Origin: Macrostomum hystrix
Taxonomy: Eukaryota > Platyhelminthes > Macrostomidae
NCBI GenBank assembly: GCA_950097015.1
Contig: CATNEN010000039.1
Location: 13,238,501-13,302,500 of the forward strand
Direction: 5' to 3'
DNA: 64,000 nt
The notes below the pieces were generated by a model. That model did no database searches, was not told where the DNA came from, and saw only the letters and a list, made by a program, of their open reading frames with translations. Numbering within the stretch: position 1 is the first letter of the stretch; every line of letters begins with the position of its first letter. Below are positions 41,901 through 55,700 of the stretch, piece after piece. Position numbers and translations under genes: made by a program.

Positions 41901-44560
41901 TGGGGAATGTAGGATGTTTAGGGAGTATGCAATCTGGGGAATGCAGGATGTTTAGGGAGTATGCAATCTGGGGAATGTAGGATGTTTAGGGAGTATGCAA
42001 TCTGGGGAATGTAGGATGTTTAGGGAGTATGCAATCTGGGGAATGTAGGATGATTAGGGAGTATGCAATCTGGGGAATGCAGGATGTTTAGGGAGTATGC
42101 AATCTGGGGAATGCAGGATGTTTAGGGAGTATGCAATCTGGGGAATGCAGGATGTTTAGGGAGTATGCAATCTGGGGAATGCAGGATGTTTAGGGAGTAT
42201 GCAATCTGGGGAATGTAGGATGTTTAGGGAGTATGCAATCTGGGGAATGTAGGATGTTTAGGGAGTATGCAATCTGGGGAATGCAGGATGTTTAGGGAGT
42301 ATGCAATCTGGGGAATGCAGGATGTTTAGGGAGTATGCAATCTGGGGAATGTAGGATGTTTAGGGAGTATGCAATCTGGGGAATGTAGGATGTTTAGGGA
42401 GTATGCAATCTGGGGAATGCAGGATGTTTAGGGAGTATGCAATCTGGGGAATGTAGGATGTTTAGGGAGTATGCAATCTGGGGAATGTAGGATGTTTAGG
42501 GAGTATGCAATCTGGGGAATGTAGGATGTTTAGGGAGTATGCAATCTGGGGAATGTAGGATGTTTAGGGAGTATGCAATCTGGGGAATGCAGGATGTTTA
42601 GGGAGTATGCAATCTGGGGAATGTAGGATGTTTAGGGAGTATGCAATCTGGGGAATGTAGGATGTTTAGGGAGTATGCAATCTGGGGAATGTAGGATGTT
42701 TAGGGAGTATGCAATCTGGGGAATGCAGGATGTTTAGGGAGTATGCAATCTGGGGAATGCAGGATGTTTAGGGAGTATGCAATCTGGGGAATGTAGGATG
42801 TTTAGGGAGTATGCAATCTGGGGAATGTAGGATGTTTAGGGAGTATGCAATCTGGGGAATGTAGGATGTTTAGGGAGTATGCAATCTGGGGAATGCAGGA
42901 TGTTTAGGGAGTATGCAATCTGGGGAATGCAGGATGTTTAGGGAGTATGCAATCTGGGGAATGTAGGATGTTTAGGGAGTATGCAATCTGGGGAATGTAG
43001 GATGTTTAGGGAGTATGCAATCTGGGGAATGTAGGATGTTTAGGGAGTATGCAATCTGGGGAATGTAGGATGTTTAGGGAGTATGCAATCTGGGGAAAGT
43101 AGGATGTTTAGGGAGTATGCAATCTGGGGAATGCAGGATGTTTAGGGAGTATGCAATCTGGGGAATGTAGGATGTTTAGGGAGTATGCAATCTGGGGAAT
43201 GTAGGATGTTTAGGGAGTATGCAATCTGGGGAATGTAGGATGTTTAGGGAGTATGCAATCTGGGGAATGCAGGATGTTTAGGGAGTATGCAATCTGGGGA
43301 ATGTAGGATGTTTAGGGAGTATGCAATCTGGGGAATGTAGGATGTTTAGGGAGTATGCAATCTGGGGAATGTAGGATGTTTAGGGAGTATGCAATCTGGG
43401 GAATGCAGGATGTTTAGGGAGTATGCAATCTGGGGAATGCAGGATGTTTAGGGAGTATGCAATCTGGGGAATGTAGGATGTTTAGTGAGTATGCAATCTG
43501 GGGAATGTAGGATGTTTAGGGAGTATGCAATCTGGGGAATGTAGGATGTTTAGGGAGTATGCAATCTGGGGAATGCAGGATGTTTAGGGAGTATGCAATC
43601 TGGGGAATGCAGGATGTTTAGGGAGTATGCAATCTGGGGAATGCAGGATGTTTAGGGAGTATGCAATCTGGGGAATGTAGGATGTTTAGGGAGTATGCAA
43701 TCTGGGGAATGCAGGATGTTTAGGGAGTATGCAATCTGGGGAATGTAGGATGTTTAGGGAGTATGCAATCTGGGGAATGCAGGATGTTTAGGGAGTATGC
43801 AATCTGGGGAATGCAGGATGTTTAGGGAGTATGCAATCTGGGGAATGCAGGATGTTTAGGGAGTATGCAATCTGGGGAATGTAGGATGTTTAGGGAGTAT
43901 GCAATCTGGGGAATGCAGGATGTTTAGGGAGTATGCAATCTGGGGAATGTAGGATGTTTAGGGAGTATGCAATCTGGGGAATGTAGGATGTTTAGGGAGT
44001 ATGCAATCTGGGGAATGCAGGATGTTTAGGGAGTATGCAATCTGGGGAATGCAGGATGTTTAGGGAGTATGCAATCTGGGGAATGTAGGATGTTTAGGGA
44101 GTATGCAATCTGGGGAATGTAGGATGTTTAGGGAGTATGCAATCTGGGGAATGTAGGATGTTTAGGGAGTATGCAATCTGGGGAATGCAGGATGTTTAGG
44201 GAGTATGCAATCTGGGGAATGCAGGATGTTTAGGGAGTATGCAATCTGGGGAATGTAGGATGTTTAGGGAGTATGTAATCTGGGGAATGCAGGATGTTTA
44301 GGGAGTATGTGGTCTGGGGAATGCAGGATGTTTAGGGAGTATGCAATCTGGGGAATGCAGGATGTTTAGGGAGTATGCAATCTGGGGAATGTAGCATGTT
44401 TAGGGAGTATGCAATCTGGGGAATGTAGGATGTTTAGGGAGTATGTAATCCGGGGAATGTAGGATGTTTAGGGAGTATGTAATCTGGGGAATGTAGGATG
44501 TTTAGGGAGTATGTAATCTGGGGAATGCAGGATGTTTAGGGAGTATGTGGTCTGGGAATG
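35947..44560. repeat. 34-bp minisatellite, copy 2
   Basis: About 253 units, strikingly homogeneous between roughly 36,700 and 44,250: nearly all units differ only by T or C at one position (GAATGTAGG/GAATGCAGG). Rare private variants reveal block copying: CTTGGG at 38,401 and 39,727 (1,326 bp, 39 units) and GGGGAAAG near 41,257 and 43,093 (1,836 bp, 54 units). One unit near 40,018 lacks three bases. The plus strand is very G-rich over C. Confidence 0.97.
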
Positions 44561-45049
44561 TAAGATATATAGAAAGTGAAGAAGCCCAGGGACTGCATGT
44601 ATAGATAGGAGTAGAAATGTCTGTTTCCGGGCATGACACCAGTCGCCACATGACTAGCTAAGGGCAAACGAGAGTTGAGCTAAAAGCAGCACAACTAAGA
44701 GCAGGCATTCAACGAAATGACAGTCTCCAATCCGTACTCATAACTGGATTAGCTGTGTCTGCATGCTCAATACTCAGTGTCTGCCTTTGATATCCACAAG
44801 CCCACGCAAAAAATGTGACCTCGAAGTTTCGACGCGAAACTTTGTCAATCCACTCAGCCAAATGAATACTTTTCTCTTCGCCCTGCTCGGCAGTGCGTCA
44901 CATTCTCAGTGTCTGCAATTTTGACTAACTGCTCGTGGGATAAGAATTGGAATGAAAGTTCTACTGGAATAAATAAAAGTAGATTGTAGCTTTTCTGCAC
45001 TAAAACTCAAATTTAATTTCATTCCGCGTTTGAGAAAAAAACTCTGTAT
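44561..45049. other. Unique spacer between 34-bp and 19-bp arrays, copy 2
   Basis: Counterpart of 28,721-29,199, differing by a few substitutions and a small deletion near 44,800. No gene supported. Confidence 0.6.
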
Positions 45050-46149
45050 TGGATTAAGACCTGTGAATCAGAATGGGATCTGTGAATCCGAATGGGATCT
45101 GTGAATCTGAATGGAATCTGCGAATCAGAATGGGATTAGTGAATCAGAATGGGATCTGTGAATCAGAATAGGATCTGTCAATCTGAATGGAATCTGCGAA
45201 TCAGAATGGAATCTGTTAATCAGAGTGAGATCTGCGAATCAGAATGGAATCTGTCAATCTGAATGGAATCTGCGAATCAGAATGGAATCTGTCAATCTGA
45301 ATGGAATCTGCGAATCAGAATGGAATCTGTCAATCTGAATGGAATCTGCGAATCAGAATGGAATCTGTAATTCAGAATGGAATGCGTGAATCAGAATGGG
45401 ATCTGTGAATCAGAATGGGATGCGTGAATCAGAATGGGATGCGTGAAACAGAATGGGATGCGTGAATCAGAATGGGATGCGTGAAACAGAATGGGATGCG
45501 TGAATCAGAATAAGATCTGTGAATCAGAATGGGATGCGTGAATCAGAATAAGATCTGTGAATCAGAATGGGATCTTTAAATCAGAATGGGATGCGTGAAT
45601 TAGAATGTGATTTGTAAATTAGAATGGGATCTGTGAATCAGAATAGGATGCGCGAATTAGAATGGGATTTGTGAATCAGAATGATATTTGTGAATCAGAA
45701 TGGGATCTGTGAATCAGAATGGGATCTGTGAATCAGAATGGGATCTGTGAATCAGAATTGGATGCGTGAATCAGAATGAAATCTGTGAATCAGAGTGAGA
45801 TCTGTGAATCAGAATGGAATGCATGAATCAGAATGGGATGCGTGAAACAGAATGGGATCTGTGAATCAGAATGGGATCTGTGATTCAGAATGGGATGCGT
45901 GAATCAGAATTAGATGCGTAAAACAGAATGGGATGCGTGAATCAGAATGGGATACGTGAAACAGAATGGGATGCGTGAATCAGAATGAGATCTGTGAATC
46001 AGAATGTGATTTGTAAATTAGAATGGGATTTGTGAATCAGAATGGGATCTGTGATTTAGAATGGGATCTGTGAATCAGAATGGGATCTGTGAATCAGAAT
46101 GGGATCTGTGAATCAGAATGGGATCTGTGAATCAGAATGGGATTTGTGG
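45050..46149. repeat. 19-bp minisatellite, copy 2
   Basis: About 58 units of GTGAATCAGAATGGGATCT, with more variants than copy 1, for example a repeated pair containing GTCAATCTGAATGGAATCT between 45,175 and 45,365. Confidence 0.93.
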
Positions 46150-46715
46150 ACCGGATTATGATTGTATGTGTAATTATCTGAGTCTGCAATTAGCCTTACA
46201 ATGAAATCGTCTGGGAATTAGATTGCTACCTGAAAACATGTAAGAAGAAAAGTATTTTTATGTACGATATAAGTTCCATTTCGGCGGTTTGCGCACTCGC
46301 TACTGTAAGTAGTGACAAGAAGCTAATGAAAAAATCCAGGTTTTGAATGAAATAAAAGCATGCATAAATATTCATTTTGATATATTTTTCTTTAAAAAAC
46401 TGATGCTTATCGAACAAATGGCAAATAGAGACAAACAAATAAAAACAAGGTTTGATATCTAGGAAGCCACAGCTGAGCATTATGACAGATAAGAGATTAG
46501 CGAAAACGAAATGTTTAATATTCGATTGCCATCTTTATAAGGAAGACTTCAACCACAAAAACAAATTGTGCATACAAAGTAGGTCAAAGTATCGAAAGCA
46601 ACATATACAATAAAAGGGCAAAACAAAATACTATATAACTCTGCTACATTTATAACAAAAAGTCTGCTTATTACTCGATGCAAGCCTAACAGTAAATACA
46701 CGTCAAATATGTGAC
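46150..46715. other. Unique spacer between 19-bp and 18-bp arrays, copy 2
   Basis: Counterpart of 29,732-30,295, nearly identical. It contains the second copy of the possible 73-nt exon (46302-46230, minus). Confidence 0.55.
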
Positions 46716-49700
46716 CAATGTCTAACAGGTGATCAGTGTCTAACAGGTGATCAGTGCCTTACACGTTGTGTCTGTCTAACAGGTGATCAGTGTCTAACAG
46801 GTGATCAGTGTCTAACAGGTGATCAGTGTCTAACAGGTGATCAGTGTCTAACAGGTGATCAGTGTCTAACAGGTGATCAGTGTCTAACAAGTGATCAGTG
46901 TCTAACAGGTGATCAGTGTCTAACAGGTGACAGTGTCTCACAGGTGATCGATCAGTGTCTAACAGGTGATCAGTGTCTAACAGGTGATCAATGTCTAACA
47001 GGTTATCAGTGTCTAACAGGTGATCAGTGTCTAACAGGTGATCAGTGTCTAACAGGTTATCAGTGTCTAACAGGTGATCAATATCTAACAGGTGATCAGC
47101 GTCTAACAGGTGATCAGTGTCTAACAGGTGATCAGTGTCTAACAGGTGATCAGTGTCTAACAGGTGATCAGTGTCTAACAGGTGATCAGTGTCTAAAAGG
47201 TGATCAGTGTCTTACAGGTGATCGATCAGTGTCTAACAGGTGATCATTGTCTAACAGATGATCAGTGTCTAACAGGTGATCAATGTCTAACAGGTGATCA
47301 GAGTCTAACAGGTGATCAATGTCAAATACGTTGCGTCTGTCTAACAGGTGATCAGTGCCTAACAGGTGATCATTGTCTAACAGGTGATCAGTGTCTAACA
47401 GATGATCAATGTCTAACAGGTGATCAGTGTCTAACAGGTGATCAGTTTCTAACAGGTCATCAGTGTCTAACAGGTGATCAGTGTCTAACAGATGATCAAT
47501 ATCTAACAGGTGATCAGTGTCTAATGGATGATCAGTGTCTAACAGGTGATTAGTGTCTAACAGGTGATCAGTGTCTAACAGGTGATCAGTGTCTAACAAG
47601 TGATCAGTGTCTAACAGGTGATCAGTGTCTAACAGGTGATCAATGTCTAACAGGTGATCTATATCTAACAGGTGATCAGTGTCTAACAGGTGATCAGTGC
47701 CTAACAGGTGATCAGTGTCTAACAAGTGATCAGTGTCTAACAGGTGATCAGTGTCTAACAAGTGATCAGGGTCTAACAGGTGATCAGTGTCTAACAGGTG
47801 ATCAATATCTAACAGGTGATCAGCGTCTAACAGGTGATCAGTGTCTAACAGGTGATCAATGTCTAACAGGTGATCAGTGTCTAACAGGAGATCAGTGTCT
47901 AACAGGTGATCAGTGTCTAACAGGTGATCAGTGTCTAACAGGTGATCAGTGTCTAACAGGTGATCAGTGTCTAACAGGTGATCAGTGTCAAAAAGGTGAT
48001 CAGTGTCTTACAGGTGATCGATCAGTGTCTAACAGGTGATCATTGTCTAACAGGTGATCAGTGTCTAACAGGTGATCAATGTCTAACAGGTGATCAGAGT
48101 CTAACAGGTGATCAATGTCAAATACTTTGCGTCTGTCTAACAGGTGATCAGTGTCTAACAGGTGATCAGTGTCTAAACAGGTGATCAGTGTCTAACAGGT
48201 GATCAGTGTCTAACAGGTGATCATTGTCTAACAGGTGATCAGTGTCTAACAGATGATCAATGTCTAACAGGTGATCAGTGTCTAACAGGTGATCAGTTTC
48301 TAACAGGTCATCAGTGTCTAACAGGTGATCAGTGTCTAACAGATGATCAATATCTAACAGGTGATCAGTGTCTAACAGATGATCAGTGTCTAACAGGTGA
48401 TTAGTGTCTAACAGGTGATTAGTGTCTAACAGATGATCAATGTCTAACAGGTGATCAGTGTCTAACAGATGATCAATGTCTAACAGGTGATTAATGTCTA
48501 ACAGGTGATCAGTATCTAAAAGGTGATCAGTGTCTAACAGGTTATTAATGTCTAACAGGTGATCAGTGTCTAACAGATGATCAATGTCTAACAGGTGATC
48601 AGTGTCTAACAGGTGATCAGTGTCTAACAATTGTGATCAGTGTCTAACAGGTGATCGATCAGTGACTAACAGGTGATCAGTGTCTAACAGGTGATCAGTG
48701 TCTAACAGGTGATCAGTGTCTATAAGTTCTAATAGTTCTATAGTGTCACCTGTCAAACAGATGATCAATGTCTAACAGGTGATCAGTGTCTAACAGGTGA
48801 TCAGTGTCTAACAGGTGATCAGTGTCTAACAGGTGATCAATGTCTAACAGGTGATCTATATCTAACAGGTGATCAGTGTCTAACAGGTGATCAATGTCTA
48901 ACAGGTGATCTATATCTAACAGGTGATCAGTGTCTAACAAGTGATCAGTGTCTAACAGGTGATCAATATCTAACAGGTGATTAGTGCCTAACAGGTGATC
49001 AGTGTCTAACAAGTGATCAGTGTCTAACAAGTGATCAGTGTCTAACAGGTGATCAGTGTCTAACAGGTGATCAGTGTCTAACAGGTGATCAGTGTCTAAC
49101 AGGTGATCAGTGTCTAACAGGTGATCAGTGTCTAAAAGGTGATCAGTGTCTTACAGGTGATCGATCAGTGTCTAACAGGTGATCATTGTCTAACAGGTGA
49201 TCAGTGTCTAACAGGTGATCAATGTCTAACAGGTGATCAGAGTCTAACAGGTGATCAATGTCAAATACGTTGCGTCTGTCTAACAGGTGATCAGTGCCTA
49301 ACAGGTGATCAGTGTCTAACAGGTGATCAGTGTCTAACAGGTGATCAGTGTCTAACAGGTGATCATTGTCTAACAGGTGATCAGTGTCTATCAGATGATC
49401 AATGTCTAACAGGTGATCAGTGTCTAACAGGTGATCAGTTTCTAACAGGTCATCAGTGTCTAACAGGTGATCAATGTCTAACAGATGATCAATATCTAAC
49501 AGGTGATCAGTGTCTAACAGATGATCAGTGTCTAACAGGTGATTAGTGTCTAACAGGTGATCAGTGTCTAACAGGTGATCAGTGTCTAACAAGTGATCAG
49601 TGTCTAACAGGTGATCAGTGTCTAACAGGTGATCAATATCTAACAGGTGATCAGTGTCTAACAGGTGATCAGTGCCTAACAGGTGATCAGTGTCTAACAA

Positions 49701-52700
49701 GTGATCAGTGTCTAACAGGTGATCAGTGTCTAACAAGTGATCAGTGTCTAACAGGTGATCAGTGTCTAACAGGTGATCAATATCTAACAGGTGATCAGCG
49801 TCTAACAGGTGATCAGTGTCTAACAGGTGATCAATGTCTAACAGGTGATCAGTGTCTAACAGGTGATCAGTGTCTAACAGGTGATCAGTGTCTAACAGGT
49901 GATCAGTGTCTAACAGGTGATCAGTGTCTAACAGGTGATCAGTGTCTAACAGGTGATCAGTGTCTAACAGGTGATCAGTGTCAAAAAGGTGATCAGTGTC
50001 TTACAGGTGATCGATCAGTGTCTAACAGGTGATCATTGTCTAACAGGTGATCAGTGTCTAACAGGTGATCAATGTCTAACAGGTGATCAGAGTCTAACAG
50101 GTGATCAATGTCAAATACTTTGCGTCTGTCTAACAGGTGATCAGTGTCTAACAGGTGATCAGTGTCTAACAGGTGATCAGTGTCTAACAGGTGATCAGTG
50201 TCTAACAGGTGATCATTGTCTAACAGGTGATCAGTGTCTAACAGATGATCAGTGTCTAACAGGTGATTAGTGTCTAACAGGTGATTAGTGTCTAACAGAT
50301 GATCAATGTCTAACAGGTGATCAGTGTCTAACAGATGATCAATGTCTAACAGGTGATTAATGTCTAACAGGTGATCAGTATCTAAAAGGTGATCAGTGTC
50401 TAACAGGTAATTAATGTCTAACAGGTGATCAGTGTCTAACAGATGATCAATGTCTAACAGGTGATCAGTGTCTAACAGGTGATCAGTGTCTAACAATTGT
50501 GATCAGTGTCTAACAGGTGATCGATCAGTGACTAACAGGTGATCAGTGTCTAACAGGTGATCAGTGTCTAACAGGTGATCAGTGTCTATAAGTTCTAATA
50601 GTTCTATAGTGTCACCTGTCAAACAGATGATCAATGTCTAACAGGTGATCAGTGTCTAACAGGTGATCAGTGTCTAACAGGTGATCAGTGTCTAACAGGT
50701 GATCAATGTCTAACAGGTGATCTATATCTAACAGGTGATCAGTGTCTAACAGGTGATCAATGTCTAACAGGTGATCTATATCTAACAGGTGATCAGTGTC
50801 TAACAAGTGATCAGTGTCTAACAGGTGATCAATATCTAACAGGTGATTAGTGCCTAACAGGTGATCAGTGTCTAACAAGTGATCAGTGTCTAACAAGTGA
50901 TCAGTGTCTAACAGGTGATCAGTGTCTAACAGGTGATCAGTGTCTAACAGGTGATCAGTGTCTAACAGGTGATCAGTGTCTAACAGGTGATCAGTGTCTA
51001 AAAGGTGATCAGTGTCTTACAGGTGATCGATCAGTGTCTAACAGGTGATCATTGTCTAACAGGTGATCAGTGTCTAACAGGTGATCAATGTCTAACAGGT
51101 GATCAGAGTCTAACAGGTGATCAATGTCAAATACGTTGCGTCTGTCTAACAGGTGATCAGTGCCTAACAGGTGATCAGTGTCTAACAGGTGATCAGTGTC
51201 TAACAGGTGATCAGTGTCTAACAGGTGATCATTGTCTAACAGGTGATCAGTGTCTAACAGATGATCAATGTCTAACAGGTGATCAGTGTCTAACAGGTGA
51301 TCAGTTTCTAACAGGTCATCAGTGTCTAACAGGTGATCAATGTCTAACAGATGATCAATATCTAACAGGTGATCAGTGTCTAACAGATGATCAGTGTCTA
51401 ACAGGTGATTAGTGTCTAACAGGTGATCAGTGTCTAACAGGTGATCAGTGTCTAACAAGTGATCAGTGTCTAACAGGTGATCAGTGTCTAACAGGTGATC
51501 AATATCTAACAGGTGATCAGCGTCTAACAGGTGATCAGTGCCTAACAGGTGATCAGTGTCTAACAAGTGATCAGTGTCTAACAGGTGATCAGTGTCTAAC
51601 AAGTGATCAGTGTCTAACAGGTGATCAGTGTCTAACAAGTGATCAGTGTCTAACAGGTGATCAGTGTCTAACAGGTGATCAATATCTAACAGGTGATCAG
51701 CGTCTAACAGGTGATCAGTGCCTAACAGGTGATCAGTGTCTAACAGGTGATCAATGTCTAACAGGTGATCAGTGTCTAACAGGTGATCAGTGTCTAACAG
51801 GTGATCAGTGTCTAACAGGTGATCAGTGTCTAACAGGTGATCAGTGTCTAACAGGTGATCAGTGTCTAACAGGTGATCAGTGTCTAAAAGGTGATCAGTG
51901 TCTTACAGGTGATCGATCAGTGTCTAACAGGTGATCATTGTCTAACAGGTGATCAGTGTCTAACAGGTGATCAATGTCTAACAGGTGATCTATATCTAAC
52001 AGGTGATCAGTGTCTAACAGGTGATCAATGTCTAACAGGTGATCAATATCTAACAGGTGATCAGCGTCTAACAGGTGATCAGTGCCTAACAGGTGATCAG
52101 TGTCTAACAGGTGATCAATGTCTAACAGGTGATCAGTGTCTAACAGGTGATCAGTGTCTAACAGGTGATCAGTGTCTAACAGGTGATCAGTGTCTAACCG
52201 GTGATCAGTGTCTAACAGGTGATCAGTGTCTAACAGGTGATGAGTGTCTAAAAGGTGATCAGTGTCTTACAGGTGATCGATCAGTGTCTAACAGGTGATC
52301 ATTGTCTAACAGGTGATCAGTGTCTAACAGGTGATCAATGTCTAACAGGTGATCAGAGTCTAACAGGTGATCAATGTCAAATACGTTGCGTCTGTCTAAC
52401 AGGTGATCAGTGTCTAACAGGTGATCAGTGTCTAACAGGTGATCAGTGTCTAACAGGTGATCAGTGTCTAACAGGTGATCATTGTCTAACAGGTGATCAG
52501 TGTCTAACAGATGATCAATGTCTAACAGGTGATCAGTGTCTAACAGGTGATCAGTTTCTAACAGGTCATCAGTGTCTAACAGGTGATCAGTGTCTAACAG
52601 ATGATCAATATCTAACAGGTGATCAGTGTCTAACAGATGATCAGTGTCTAACAGGTGATTAGTGTCTAACAGGTGATTAGTGTCTAACAGGTGATCAATG

Positions 52701-55700
52701 TCTAACAGGTGATCAGTGTCTAACAGATGATCAATGTCTAACAGGTGATTAATGTCTAACAGGTGATCAGTATCTAAAAGGTGATCAGTGTCTAACAGAT
52801 GATCAATGTCTAACAGGTGATCAGTGTCTAACAGGTGATCAGTGTCTAACAATTGTGATCAGTGTCTAACAGGTGATCGATCAGTGACTAACAGGTGATC
52901 AGTGTCTAACAGGTGATCAGTGTCTAACAGGTGATCAGTGTCTATAAGTTCTAATAGTTCTATAGTGTCACCTGTCAAACAGATGATCAATGTCTAACAG
53001 GTGATCAGTGTCTAACAGGTGATCAGTGTCTAACAGGTGATCAGTGTCTAACAGGTGATCAATGTCTAACAGGTGATCTATATCTAACAGGTGATCAGTG
53101 TCTAACAGGTGATCAATGTCTAACCGGTGATCTATATCTAACAGGTGAACAGTGTCTAACAAGTGATCAGTGTCTAACAGGTGATCAATATCTAACAGGT
53201 GATTAGTGCCTAACAGGTGATCAATGTCTAATAGGTGATCAGTGTCTAACTGGTGATCAGTGTCTAACAGGTGATCAATATCTAACAGGTGATCAGCGTC
53301 TAACAGGTGATCAGTGTCTAACAGGTGATCAGTGTCTAACAGGTGATCAGTGTCTAACAGGTGATCAATGTCTAACAGGTTATCAGTGTCTAACAGGTGA
53401 TCAGTGTCTAACAGGTGATCAGTGTCTAACAGGTTATCAGTGTCTAACAGGTGATCAATATCTAACAGGTGATCAGCGTCTAACAGGTGATCAGTGTCTA
53501 ACAGGTGATCAGTGTCTAACAGGTGATCAGTGTCTAACAGGTGATCAGTGTCTAACAGGTGATCAGTGTCTAAAAGGTGATCAGTGTCTTACAGGTGATC
53601 GATCAGTGTCTAACAGGTGATCATTGTCTAACAGATGATCAGTGTCTAACAGGTGATCAATGTCTAACAGGTGATCAGAGTCTAACAGGTGATCAATGTC
53701 AAATACTTTGCGTCTGTCTAACAGGTGATCAGTGTCTAACAGGTGATCAGTGTCTAACAGGTGATCAGTGTCTAACAGGTGATCAGTGTCTAACAGGTGA
53801 TCATTGTCTAACAGGTGATCAGTGTCTAACAGATGATCAATGTCTAACAGGTGATCAGTGTCTAACAGGTGATCAGTTTCTAACAGGTCATCAGTGTCTA
53901 ACAGGTGATCAGTGTCTAACAGATGATCAATATCTAACAGGTGATCAGTGTCTAACAGATGATCAGTGTCTAACAGGTGATTAGTGTCTAACAGGTGATT
54001 AGTGTCTAACAGATGATCAATGTCTAACAGGTGATCAGTGTCTAACAGATGATCAATGTCTAACAGGTGATTAATGTCTAACAGGTGATCAGTATCTAAA
54101 AGGTGATCAGTGTCTAACAGGTTATTAATGTCTAACAGGTGATCAGTGTCTAACAGATGATCAATGTCTAACAGGTGATCAGTGTCTAACAGGTGATCAG
54201 TGTCTAACAATTGTGATCAGTGTCTAACAGGTGATCGATCAGTGACTAACAGGTGATCAGTGTCTAACAGGTGATCAGTGTCTAACAGGTGATCAGTGTC
54301 TATAAGTTCTAATAGTTCTATAGTGTCACCTGTCAAACAGATGATCAATGTCTAACAGGTGATCAGTGTCTAACAGGTGATCAGTGTCTAACAGGTGATC
54401 AGTGTCTAACAGGTGATCAGTGTCTAACAGGTGATCAATGTCTAACAGGTGATCTATATCTAACAGGTGATCAGTGTCTAACAGGTGATCAATGTCTAAC
54501 AGGTGATCTATATCTAACAGGTGATCAGTGTCTAACAAGTGATCAGTGTCTAACAGGTGATCAATATCTAACAGGTGATTAGTGCCTAACAGGTGATCAG
54601 TGTCTAACAAGTGATCAGTGTCTAACAAGTGATCAGTGTCTAACAGGTGATCAGTGTCTAACAGGTGATCAGTGTCTAACAGGTGATCAGTGTCTAACAG
54701 GTGATCAGTGTCTAACAGGTGATCAGTGTCTAAAAGGTGATCAGTGTCTTACAGGTGATCGATCAGTGTCTAACAGGTGATCATTGTCTAACAGGTGATC
54801 AGTGTCTAACAGGTGATCAATGTCTAACAGGTGATCAGAGTCTAACAGGTGATCAATGTCAAATACGTTGCGTCTGTCTAACAGGTGATCAGTGCCTAAC
54901 AGGTGATCAGTGTCTAACAGGTGATCAGTGTCTAACAGGTGATCAGTGTCTAACAGGTGATCATTGTCTAACAGGTGATCAGTGTCTAACAGATGATCAA
55001 TGTCTAACAGGTGATCAGTGTCTAACAGGTGATCAGTTTCTAACAGGTCATCAGTGTCTAACAGGTGATCAATGTCTAACAGATGATCAATATCTAACAG
55101 GTGATCAGTGTCTAACAGATGATCAGTGTCTAACAGGTGATTAGTGTCTAACAGGTGATCAGTGTCTAACAGGTGATCAGTGTCTAACAAGTGATCAGTG
55201 TCTAACAGGTGATCAGTGTCTAACAGGTGATCAATATCTAACAGGTGATCAGTGTCTAACAGGTGATCAGTGCCTAACAGGTGATCAGTGTCTAACAAGT
55301 GATCAGTGTCTAACAGGTGATCAGTGTCTAACAAGTGATCAGTGTCTAACAGGTGATCAGTGTCTAACAGGTGATCAATATCTAACAGGTGATCAGCGTC
55401 TAACAGGTGATCAGTGTCTAACAGGTGATCAATGTCTAACAGGTGATCAGTGTCTAACAGGTGATCAGTGTCTAACAGGTGATCAGTGTCTAACAGGTGA
55501 TCAGTGTCTAACAGGTGATCAGTGTCTAACAGGTGATCAGTGTCTAACAGGTGATCAGTGTCTTACAGGTGATCAGTGTCTTACAGGTGATCGATCAGTG
55601 TCTAACAGGTGATCATTGTCTAACAGGTGATCAGTGTCTAACAGGTGATCAATGTCTAACAGGTGATCAGAGTCTAACAGGTGATCAATGTCAAATACTT

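Noticed and set aside
23187-44560. Telomeric repeat, because each 34-bp unit contains TTTAGGG
   Set aside because: The heptamer occurs once per 34 bp and never in tandem with itself, so it is not telomere repeat.
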